Positions 1 to 5,011 of a DNA stretch of 5,437 nucleotides are shown here, in pieces; position 1 is the stretch's first letter; each line of letters starts with the position of its first letter. A program made the position numbers and the translations under genes. The notes under the pieces are model-generated. The model ran no database searches, was not told the origin of the DNA, and worked only from the letters and a program-made list of their open reading frames with translations. The stretch spans positions 1 to 5,437 of the forward strand of contig JAITFC010000018.1 in the NCBI GenBank assembly GCA_031281635.1. Reading direction: 5' to 3'. Origin of the DNA: Puniceicoccales bacterium. GTDB lineage: Bacteria; Verrucomicrobiota; Verrucomicrobiia; Opitutales; JAIRLM01.

Positions 1-110
1 AACAGACGCATTGCGTGAAAAAAAACCAGGAGCAGCCTGAAGGAGCGTTGCGAAGAATTGCGAGGCCGATTGATCGGTCGAATGTGCGAAAAAAAGTAGC
101 TTCTTCGTAA
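1..110 (+). CDS. rplX: 50S ribosomal protein L24, C-terminal end (partial)
   Basis: This is the last 35 codons of a gene that begins before the window; the reading frame starts at base 3 and ends at TAA 108-110. The peptide includes CVKKNQEQPEG, then RPIDRSNV, which matches the L24 C-terminal pattern of 'KK-(T/N)-Q-x-x-PEGG...PI-x-x-SNV'. L24 is an early 50S assembly protein that contacts 23S rRNA near the exit tunnel. Its position directly before rplE is the standard spc order and supports the call. The stretch between PEG and RPI (ALRRIA) differs from the usual G-G-I-I-E-R-E-A type sequence, and the protein ends in a basic RKKVASS tail. No start codon is present, so ORF finders that need one would miss it. 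Confidence comes from the motif together with synteny. Confidence 0.85.
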   Translation, partial: QTHCVKKNQEQPEGALRRIARPIDRSNVRKKVASS

Positions 111-211
111 AATTTTCCAAAAAAGTGTTGACTGACATAAAAATTTTGCCGACCTCTTTTGAACGATTGGGAATTCGTCGAAAACGATGACACAACTTAT
201 GGATTAATGCA
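111..211 (+). other. rplX-rplE intergenic spacer, AT-rich
   Basis: This 101 bp non-coding gap is the longest in the window; every other junction is 25 bp or less. It contains two A/T palindromic tracts (AAAATTTT at 109-116 and AAAAATTTT at 139-147) and a short hairpin at 175-190. There is no purine-rich Shine-Dalgarno sequence before the rplE start. Very short ORFs (MTQLMD at 187-207, and ATG-CAA-TGA at 207-215, which overlaps the rplE start) lie just upstream. In E. coli the repressor S8 binds the spc mRNA around the rplX-rplE junction, so a regulatory role is plausible here, but I see no recognisable S8 site. I see nothing else in the spacer. Confidence 0.5.
175..190 (+). promoter_or_regulatory. 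small mRNA hairpin upstream of rplE
   Basis: TCGTCG (175-180) can pair with CGATGA (185-190) across an AAAA loop, giving six pairs including one G-U. It sits 21 nt before the rplE ATG. It is too weak and has no T-tract, so it is not an intrinsic terminator. Whether it acts in translational control of rplE is inference only. Confidence 0.25.
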
Positions 212-784
212 ATGAAAAAGCCGACACTACAGCAGTATTACGAAGAGGTTGTACGCAAGAAATTGTGTGAAGGTGGGCGCTATGCCAATGTGCATGAGGT
301 TCCTGCCATAGAAAAGATTGTCGTTAATTCAGCGATTAGTGCGGATGCGGAAAAGACTTGGGCAGAGGAAGTGGCAAGGGAAATTGGGTTGATTGTTGGA
401 CAACAGCCAGTCGTCATCCGGGCGCGTAAAAGTATCTCAAATTTTAAATTGCGAGCTGGCATTCCAAATGGAGTCAAGGTGACTCTGCGTGGCCGGAAAA
501 TGTATGAATTTCTTTTTCGTCTGCTTTCCGTAGCTTTGCCACGCATTCGAGATTTTCGCGGCCTATCGACACGTTTTGACGGGCATGGAAATTACACTTT
601 TGGACTGCAAGAACATAGCATTTTTCCGGAAATTAACGTGGATAGGGAGCGGCGGGCGATTGGGATGGATATTTCTTTTGTCACGACGGCGCATACGAAT
701 GAAGAAGCGATGGAGTTGTTGAGTCTCATGGGAGTGCCCTTCGTGAGGCGAGCCACCGGTTCGGCGGAGGGTCGAGCGGCCTAG
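212..784 (+). CDS. rplE: 50S ribosomal protein L5
   Basis: L5 binds 5S rRNA and 23S rRNA in the central protuberance of the 50S subunit and contacts the P-site tRNA. The protein is 190 residues, against about 179 in E. coli. Family signatures appear in order: VPAIEKIVVN (30-39), GQQPVVIRARKSISNFKLR (63-81), GIPNGVKVTLRGRKMYEFL (83-101), LPRIRDFRGLS (109-119), FDGHGNYTFGLQE (122-134) and IFPEI (137-141). The start is forced: ATG 212 is the first start after an in-frame stop at 188-190, and the next Met is residue 97. No Shine-Dalgarno precedes it, unlike most other genes here. The usual M-G-V-G after IVVN reads S-A-I-S, and the C-terminus has a short extra GSAEGRAA-like tail. It lies 101 bp after rplX and 25 bp before rpsN. 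Confidence 0.97.
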   Translation: MKKPTLQQYYEEVVRKKLCEGGRYANVHEVPAIEKIVVNSAISADAEKTWAEEVAREIGLIVGQQPVVIRARKSISNFKLRAGIPNGVKVTLRGRKMYEFLFRLLSVALPRIRDFRGLSTRFDGHGNYTFGLQEHSIFPEINVDRERRAIGMDISFVTTAHTNEEAMELLSLMGVPFVRRATGSAEGRAA

Positions 785-809
785 TGACGGGGAAGAGGGA
801 AGTAATATT

Positions 810-1115
810 ATGGCAAAAAGGTCTTCAGTTGTTCGCAATTTAAAGCGTACGCAGTTAGTTGCGAAGTTCGCCGCCAAGCGCATGGAGTTAAAGTCGGTGC
901 TATCCAATCCGGCGTCGAGTGATGTTGAGTTTTTCGCGGCCCAGCGCAGATTGGCTAAATTACCCCGCAATTCTTGCGCCGTTCGCTTGCGCAATCGTTG
1001 CTCCATCACTGGGCGGTGTCGAGGGTTCCATCGCCGCTTTGGTGTTTCCCGGTTGGTCTTGCGCGAAATGGTTGCCGGTGGTTACATTCCTGGCGTGATA
1101 AAAAGTTCTTGGTAG
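810..1115 (+). CDS. rpsN: 30S ribosomal protein S14, zinc-independent long form
   Basis: S14 is a late-assembling protein in the head of the 30S subunit that binds 16S rRNA near S3, S10 and S19. At 101 residues it has exactly the length of the E. coli long form. The C-terminal half carries LAKLPRNS (48-55), RNRCSITGRCRGFHRRFGVS (61-80) and the ending GYIPGVIKSSW (91-101), all family hallmarks. The zinc-binding short form has two CxxC pairs; here only the first Cys of those four survives (C64), with T67, S80 and a hydrophobic residue at the other sites, so zinc binding is not expected. A purine-rich GAGGGA (795-800) precedes the ATG at a rather long spacing. The stop TAG forms part of the rpsH ribosome binding site. 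Confidence 0.97.
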   Translation: MAKRSSVVRNLKRTQLVAKFAAKRMELKSVLSNPASSDVEFFAAQRRLAKLPRNSCAVRLRNRCSITGRCRGFHRRFGVSRLVLREMVAGGYIPGVIKSSW

Positions 1116-1120
1116 GTGAT
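1114..1120 (+). promoter_or_regulatory. Shine-Dalgarno of rpsH, overlapping the rpsN stop
   Basis: AGGTGAT matches the anti-Shine-Dalgarno end of 16S rRNA and shares two bases with the rpsN TAG (1113-1115). It lies 4 nt before ATG 1125 and therefore supports that start over the in-frame GTG at 1116, which lies inside this motif. The overlap suggests translational coupling of rpsN and rpsH. Confidence 0.75.
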
Positions 1121-1124
1121 TTAT

Positions 1125-1514
1125 ATGGATACGGTTGGAGATTTTCTTACGATTCTTCGTAATGCTGTCAGTGCTCAGAAGGTTGTGTTTGACGTACAGT
1201 TTTCGCGCGTTCGTACTGCCATTGCGCGCATTTTAAAAAATACTGGTTACGTCGATGGCTTTGAAGAAATTACGAATTCTCGCGGACACAGGCGCTTGCG
1301 CGTAACTTTGCGCTACGTGGATGGTAAGTCGCCCATTCACTGCATTGTTCGACATAGCAAACCAGGAAGGCGCATCTATTCTGGAGCCAAGGAGATAGGG
1401 TGCGTACTTAATGGTCTCGGCATTGCAGTCATTTCTACGTCGCAGGGACTGATGCGTGATGCCGAAGCCAGACGACGCAATATTGGCGGAGAAATCTTGT
1501 GTAAGATTTGGTGA
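1125..1514 (+). CDS. rpsH: 30S ribosomal protein S8
   Basis: S8 is a primary 16S rRNA binder (central domain, helix 21) needed for 30S platform assembly; in E. coli it also represses the spc operon by binding its mRNA. The protein is 129 residues, close to the usual 130. The N-terminus MDTVGDFLTILRNA (1-14) fits the family 'DPIADMLTRIRNA' motif. Further matches are FSRVRTAIARILKNTGYV (26-43), SKPGRRIY (78-85) and the strongly conserved end ISTSQGLM (103-110), EARRRNIGGEILCKIW (114-129). A GTG at 1116 is also in frame but would add only VIY and lies inside the Shine-Dalgarno, so ATG 1125 is chosen. It begins 9 bp after rpsN and ends in the rplF ribosome binding site. Confidence 0.97.
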   Translation: MDTVGDFLTILRNAVSAQKVVFDVQFSRVRTAIARILKNTGYVDGFEEITNSRGHRRLRVTLRYVDGKSPIHCIVRHSKPGRRIYSGAKEIGCVLNGLGIAVISTSQGLMRDAEARRRNIGGEILCKIW

Positions 1515-1518
1515 GGTG
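1513..1518 (+). promoter_or_regulatory. Shine-Dalgarno of rplF, overlapping the rpsH stop
   Basis: GAGGTG begins inside the rpsH stop TGA (1512-1514) and lies 4 nt before ATG 1523. It selects ATG 1523 as the rplF start over the in-frame TTG 1508 and GTG 1511. The layout repeats that of the rpsN-rpsH junction and suggests coupled translation. Confidence 0.75.
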
Positions 1519-1522
1519 GGTT

Positions 1523-2065
1523 ATGAGCAGGGCAGAAAAAAAACCAATAATTGCTCCGTCGGGAGTAACGATTCATCTGGGCGGCGGGTTGGTTTCCGTG
1601 ACCGGTCCGAGGGGTGTGCTTGAGCAAAGTTTTCCGCTGGAGTTCGTACAATTCCACTTGGATGGTAGTCAGTTGTCCCTGAAGGCCGCCAATAACTCGC
1701 GGCAGGCACGGGCGATTGTCGGCACGGCTCGAGCGATTGTTGATAATATGATCACGGGGGTGACGCGTGGTTTTACCAGGCAGTTGGAAATTTCCGGTGT
1801 TGGATTTAAGGCTATCCTGGAGAAGGGGACCACGCTGAATCTATCCCTGGGCACATCGCATCCGATTCGCTATGTCCTTCCCGCTGGCATTAGAGTAGTT
1901 GTCGTGGATGGAGTTAAGTTAACCGTTGAAGGTATTGACAGGCAGAAGGTTGGACAGGTCGCCGCCGATATTTATGCGTTCTATCCAATAGAGCCGTACA
2001 AGGGGAAGGGCGTTGCCATTGTTGGGAAATTTGTGCGGCGTAAAGAGGGAAAAAAGGCGGCATAA
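1523..2065 (+). CDS. rplF: 50S ribosomal protein L6
   Basis: L6 sits at the base of the L7/L12 stalk near the sarcin-ricin loop, where translation factors bind. The protein is 180 residues, close to the usual 177-180. The N-terminus MSRAEKKPIIAPSGV (1-15) is typical, followed by VSVTGPRGVL (24-33), GTARAIVDNMITGVTRGF (67-84), LEISGVGFKA (88-97), LNLSLGTSHPI (105-115) and LPAGI (119-123). The C-terminal signature GQVAADI (144-150), EPYKGKGV (157-164), VRRKEGKK (171-178) is clear. Two conserved basic or aromatic spots differ from E. coli: the segment before EPYKGKG reads YAFYPI instead of RAYRRP, and AI follows GKGV where RY is common. Upstream in-frame TTG 1508 and GTG 1511 overlap rpsH and are disfavoured because family alignment and the GAGGTG site point to ATG 1523. 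Confidence 0.97.
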   Translation: MSRAEKKPIIAPSGVTIHLGGGLVSVTGPRGVLEQSFPLEFVQFHLDGSQLSLKAANNSRQARAIVGTARAIVDNMITGVTRGFTRQLEISGVGFKAILEKGTTLNLSLGTSHPIRYVLPAGIRVVVVDGVKLTVEGIDRQKVGQVAADIYAFYPIEPYKGKGVAIVGKFVRRKEGKKAA

Positions 2066-2070
2066 TTGCT

Positions 2071-2076
2071 GGAGGT
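2071..2076 (+). promoter_or_regulatory. Shine-Dalgarno of rplR
   Basis: GGAGGT lies 7 nt before ATG 2084 and just after the rplF TAA. It decides the rplR start: the in-frame TTG at 2066 lies upstream of the motif and would place the site inside the gene. Confidence 0.8.
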
Positions 2077-2083
2077 AAAGTAT

Positions 2084-2446
2084 ATGGACCCAATTCGAAA
2101 AAGTACATTAGCACAAAAGCGTCGCTGGCGCGTTCGCGTGCGTGTGCGTGGAACAATGGACCGGCCGCGCCTAAGTGTGTGCTTTTCCAACCGACATGTG
2201 TACGCGCAGTGTGTTGATGATGAAAGGGGTGTGACGCTGATGTCCGCTTCTTCTATTGCCACAGAAGGTCATAGAACAGAGTTGCATGCCAACATTGCTG
2301 GAGCGCAGAGGATAGGTGCTGCGATTGCGGAAAAGGCGTTGGCTGCTAACGTGACACACGTAGTTTTTGACAGGGGAGCAAGGCGTTACCATGGTTGCGT
2401 GAAAGCGTTGGCCGATGCAGCGCGAGCTGGAGGTTTGGAATTCTAA
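2084..2446 (+). CDS. rplR: 50S ribosomal protein L18
   Basis: L18 binds 5S rRNA and, with L5, joins it to the 23S rRNA in the central protuberance. The protein is 120 residues, against 117 in E. coli. The very basic N-terminus KRRWRVRVRVRG (12-23) is the flexible rRNA-binding tail. RPRLSVCFSNRHVYAQ (27-42) matches the family 'RPRLxVxRSxxHIYAQ' core; FDRGARRYHG (95-104) and the end VKALADAARAGGLEF (106-120) match the conserved C-terminus. The repeated CGTTCGCGTGCGTGTGCGTG at 2131-2150 encodes the RVRVRVR run. It lies 18 bp after rplF and only 4 bp before the preferred rpsE start. Confidence 0.97.
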   Translation: MDPIRKSTLAQKRRWRVRVRVRGTMDRPRLSVCFSNRHVYAQCVDDERGVTLMSASSIATEGHRTELHANIAGAQRIGAAIAEKALAANVTHVVFDRGARRYHGCVKALADAARAGGLEF

Positions 2447-2450
2447 AACG

Positions 2451-2999
2451 ATGGATACGAAGGCGAAAAAACGTTTTTCCCGAGAAAATAGAAATTCGGG
2501 TCCGCGCGCGGAAAATCGAGTTGCATCTGGACTGGATGAGAAAGTGGTTCACATCGGGCGGTGTGCGAAAGTGGCCAAGGGCGGACGTCGGTTTAGCTTC
2601 TCGGCACTTGTCGTTGTAGGGGATCGCAATGGTCGGGTTGGAGTCGGCTACGGGCGTGCACACGAGGTCCCGGAAGCAGTGCGGAAGGCCAACGAGAAAG
2701 CAAAGAACAACCTAATCACTTTTACGCTGCAGAATGGGACGATTCCGCATGTGGTCATGGGACATGCCGACGGTGGTGTAGTGTTCTTGAAGCCGGCCGT
2801 GGAAGGAACTGGGCTAGTTGCTGGTGGCGGGGTCCGTGCGGTGTTGGAGCTCGTGGGTGTAAAAAATGTTCTGTCTAAATCAATGGGATCAAGTAATTCG
2901 CAGGCAACCGTTTGGGCGACAATCGATGCGCTAAAAAAAATGTTGCCGCGGGATACTGTACGCTTGCTGCGAGGGCAAACGGGGCGAGAGGCAATTTAA
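2451..2999 (+). CDS. rpsE: 30S ribosomal protein S5
   Basis: S5 lies at the back of the 30S neck, at the mRNA entry side, and contributes to decoding accuracy. With the start at ATG 2451 the protein is 182 residues (E. coli 167), with an extra basic, low-complexity N-terminus. The double-stranded-RNA-binding-like domain shows AKVAKGGRRFSFSALVVVGD (39-58), NGRVGVGYGRAHEVPEAVRKA (60-80) and KAKNNLI (83-89). The second domain has VEGTGLVAGGGVRAVLELVG (117-136), VKNVLSKSMGSSN (137-149) and WATIDAL (155-161). An in-frame ATG at 2415 would add 12 residues and overlap rplR by 32 bp. Neither start has a well-placed Shine-Dalgarno: the nearest GGAGG (2429-2433) is 17 nt from ATG 2451 and also encodes Gly-Gly of L18. 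Start choice is therefore less certain than gene identity. The 'NRVxK' motif seen in many S5 proteins reads GRCAK here. Confidence 0.96.
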   Translation: MDTKAKKRFSRENRNSGPRAENRVASGLDEKVVHIGRCAKVAKGGRRFSFSALVVVGDRNGRVGVGYGRAHEVPEAVRKANEKAKNNLITFTLQNGTIPHVVMGHADGGVVFLKPAVEGTGLVAGGGVRAVLELVGVKNVLSKSMGSSNSQATVWATIDALKKMLPRDTVRLLRGQTGREAI

Positions 3000-3001
3000 G
3001 T

Positions 3002-3007
3002 AGGAAG
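3002..3007 (+). promoter_or_regulatory. Shine-Dalgarno of rplO
   Basis: AGGAAG lies 7 nt before ATG 3015, within the 15 bp gap after rpsE. It is a moderate match to the consensus and supports the rplO start. Confidence 0.6.
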
Positions 3008-3014
3008 TAAGACG

Positions 3015-3467
3015 ATGAAACTCAACAATTTAGTGTCTTCTAGGAATGCCCGTAGAGTTCGCGTTGGTCGTGGCGAAAGCTCTGGACTAGGAAGAACTTC
3101 CGGTCGCGGCAATAAGGGCGCACGTGCACGTTCTGGCTATCGAGCTTCGCCAGTAACATCTGGTATTCCATGGTATAGAAAATTGCCCATGCGCGGATTT
3201 TCAAATTATAAGTTCCGCAAGACGTACGTGGAAGTGCCGATGCGCAAGCTGCTTCCGCTGATTAAAAGTGGTTTTGTGGAAATTGACTTGCCGCTACTGA
3301 TAGCGAACAAAATTGTGCGGGCAGATACAGAAAAAATTAAATGCATTGGAAGGCATGACATTACGCGCGCTGTCACAGTACTTGCCGATGCATTTTCTGA
3401 GGGATGCGCCGCTTGCATTTGCGCCGCCGGTGGTCATCCAGTTGTTTTGAAAGCAAGTACTTGCTAA
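3015..3467 (+). CDS. rplO: 50S ribosomal protein L15
   Basis: L15 is a 23S rRNA-binding protein needed for late 50S assembly; its long N-terminal extension threads into the rRNA core. The protein is 150 residues (E. coli 144). The start MKLNNL fits the family 'MxLNxL' opening, followed by RVGRGESSGLGRTSGRGNKG (16-35), ARSGY (38-42), RKLPMRGFSN (55-64) and the C-terminal IKCIGRHDITRAVTVLADAFS (108-128) with AAGG (137-140). The usual 'FEGGQ-x-P-x-x-R' segment reads VTSGIPWYR (47-55). The tail CAACICAAGG and terminal Cys make the last 20 residues unusually cysteine-rich (131, 134, 136, 150). The gene follows rpsE by 15 bp, with no room for rpmD between them, and precedes secY by 20 bp. Confidence 0.96.
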   Translation: MKLNNLVSSRNARRVRVGRGESSGLGRTSGRGNKGARARSGYRASPVTSGIPWYRKLPMRGFSNYKFRKTYVEVPMRKLLPLIKSGFVEIDLPLLIANKIVRADTEKIKCIGRHDITRAVTVLADAFSEGCAACICAAGGHPVVLKASTC

Positions 3468-3472
3468 GGGAA

Positions 3473-3478
3473 AAGGAG
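3473..3478 (+). promoter_or_regulatory. Shine-Dalgarno of secY
   Basis: AAGGAG lies 9 nt before ATG 3488 and just after the rplO TAA. It fixes the secY start; the reading frame is open further up to an ATG at 3404, but that stretch lies inside rplO. Confidence 0.8.
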
Positions 3479-3487
3479 AACAATCGC

Positions 3488-4996
3488 ATGCGTGCTGGAT
3501 TTGCCAATTTTTTCAAGGTCACGGAGTTGCGCCATCGGCTTTTTTTTACGTTGGTGCTGATTTTCGTTGTCCGAATTGGCGCATGTATTCCTCTGCCTGG
3601 TTTGGATCCAGCGCCGCTTCGTGCGTTTTTTTCCGCCCAAGCCGTGGGCGGCGGAGGGCTGGTTGGACTCTATAACATGTTTACTGGCGGTGCATTACTC
3701 AAGGGGGCTGTCTTTGGTCTTGGTATCATGCCATACATCAGCGCGTCAATTGTAATGCAAATACTTAGCGCGGTAGTCCCGTCGATGGCTCGTTTGCAAC
3801 AAGAAGGAGATGTCGGACGGCAAAAAATCTCGCAGCAGACGCGCTATTTGACTCTGTTAATTTGCGTAATTCAGGGATTTCTCCTCGTTGCCGCACTCGC
3901 CAATTATCCTGGTAAATTGTTCCCTGGCTTTGACCAACGTCAATATGGTACGATCGTTGTGGCCAGTCGCGGATGGTTTTTTTTCTCATCGACACTTTTC
4001 TTGACGGCTGGGACGCTGATCTTGGTCTGGATTGGCGACCAAATATCGCAGAAAGGTGTTGGGAACGGAATTTCTGTGCTGATCGTCGTCGGAATTTTAT
4101 CTTCGATGCCGCGCGGCATCCATCAGGCGCTCCATCTTCTCTTCGGTGGAGGGATGCACTTCCCAAGTAAGAGTTTGATGATTCTAGTTGTCCTTGCGAC
4201 GACGGCGCTGCTTCTGACAGTTATTTTGGCGATGATTGCAATGACGCAAGGGCAAAGGAAAATTCCGATTCAACGGGCGAAGCAGTTGGTGGGTAACCGT
4301 TTGTATGCGGGGAATAGCACGTTCTTACCGCTTAAGGTAAATTATTCCGGAGTCATGCCGGTGATTTTTGGGAGCGCTCTTTTGTTGTTTCCGCAGCAAC
4401 TTTTTGCTTACCTTGGCGCCGCGACGGGTGCGAAATTTTTTCAGTCTGCCGCTTACCACCTTTCACAAGGATCTGGCTCCTACTACGCAATTTATGGCGT
4501 ACTAATTTTTGCGTTCAGCTATTTGTGGGTATCGCTTACGTTTCATCCGGCACAGGTTGCCGAAGAGTTGAAAAAAAGCGGTGGCTATATTCCTAATGTG
4601 CGACCCGGAGGCCCAACGGCGCAGTTTCTGGATTTTACCATGACGCGGCTTACGTTTGCTGGAGCGATTTTCCTAACCGCCGTTGCACTGCTTCCAGATT
4701 TGCTCTACTTCTCCATGCACATTCCCTATGGTGTTGCACTTTTTTTCGGAGGAACTGGTACGCTGATTACGGTTGGGGTCTTGTTGGAAATGATGCGGCA
4801 GGTGGAAACATTTCTTGTGCAACGAAATTATGATGGTTTTGTCAAAAAGACGCGCGCAGGTCGCCAAGGTAAGTCCTTGTCCCTTACTTTCAATGCAGAC
4901 GAAAGGCATGCAGTGCGTTTATTGCTCGGGTTGATGGGTTTCCTGCTTTTTTCTGGGGTAGCGGCGTGGTGCGTGCGCATTTCTGGTTGGTGTTGA
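3488..4996 (+). CDS. secY: Preprotein translocase subunit SecY
   Basis: SecY is the inner-membrane channel of the Sec system; with SecE and SecG it moves unfolded proteins across or into the membrane, driven by SecA or the ribosome. The protein is 502 residues, about 60 longer than E. coli SecY (443). Ten canonical membrane segments can be placed roughly at 18-36, 72-92, 119-138, 163-182, 191-210, 227-252, 288-308, 332-352, 388-409 and 413-434. Signatures include the plug region YNMFTGGALLKG (62-73), EGDVGRQKISQQTRYLT (106-122), GNGIS (192-196), GQRKIPIQRAKQ (255-266), PLKVNYSGVMPVIF (281-294) and the cytoplasmic loop LKKSGGYIPNVRPGGPTA (361-378), with the conserved Arg of 'RPG' at 372. After the usual end (RNYDGFVKK, 446-454) there is a basic linker and an eleventh hydrophobic stretch at about 474-495. 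The reading frame is intact despite two T8 runs. Confidence 0.98.
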   Translation: MRAGFANFFKVTELRHRLFFTLVLIFVVRIGACIPLPGLDPAPLRAFFSAQAVGGGGLVGLYNMFTGGALLKGAVFGLGIMPYISASIVMQILSAVVPSMARLQQEGDVGRQKISQQTRYLTLLICVIQGFLLVAALANYPGKLFPGFDQRQYGTIVVASRGWFFFSSTLFLTAGTLILVWIGDQISQKGVGNGISVLIVVGILSSMPRGIHQALHLLFGGGMHFPSKSLMILVVLATTALLLTVILAMIAMTQGQRKIPIQRAKQLVGNRLYAGNSTFLPLKVNYSGVMPVIFGSALLLFPQQLFAYLGAATGAKFFQSAAYHLSQGSGSYYAIYGVLIFAFSYLWVSLTFHPAQVAEELKKSGGYIPNVRPGGPTAQFLDFTMTRLTFAGAIFLTAVALLPDLLYFSMHIPYGVALFFGGTGTLITVGVLLEMMRQVETFLVQRNYDGFVKKTRAGRQGKSLSLTFNADERHAVRLLLGLMGFLLFSGVAAWCVRISGWC

Positions 4997-5002
4997 AAGG
5001 AG
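4996..5002 (+). promoter_or_regulatory. Shine-Dalgarno of map
   Basis: AAAGGAG begins on the last base of the secY TGA and lies 9 nt before GTG 5012. It supports that non-ATG start for map, since no in-frame ATG exists nearby before codon 13. Confidence 0.75.
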
Positions 5003-5011
5003 CGAAAAGTT

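Noticed and set aside
109..147. Two AAAATTTT tracts flanking TTGACT
   Set aside because: These are simple A/T palindromes in an AT-rich spacer, too short and unspecific to call an operator or repeat element.
128..156. TTGACT as a possible -35 box of an internal promoter
   Set aside because: At 16-19 bp spacing the -10 positions read CGACCT, GACCTC, ACCTCT or CCTCTT, none resembling TATAAT. An AT-rich spacer gives such partial matches by chance.
563..1009. Reverse-strand ORF of 148 codons across the rplE end and rpsN
   Set aside because: It lies opposite two clear ribosomal protein genes, its translation shows no family motif, and it is best explained as a shadow of their codon pattern.
974..1162. 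Forward 62-codon ORF inside rpsN and rpsH
   Set aside because: It is out of frame with two highly conserved genes and has no ribosome binding site or family match.
2131..2150. Short CGTTCGCGTG / CGTGTGCGTG tandem-like repeat in rplR
   Set aside because: It encodes the basic RVRVRVR tail of L18; alternating Arg-Val codons explain it without a DNA-level repeat.
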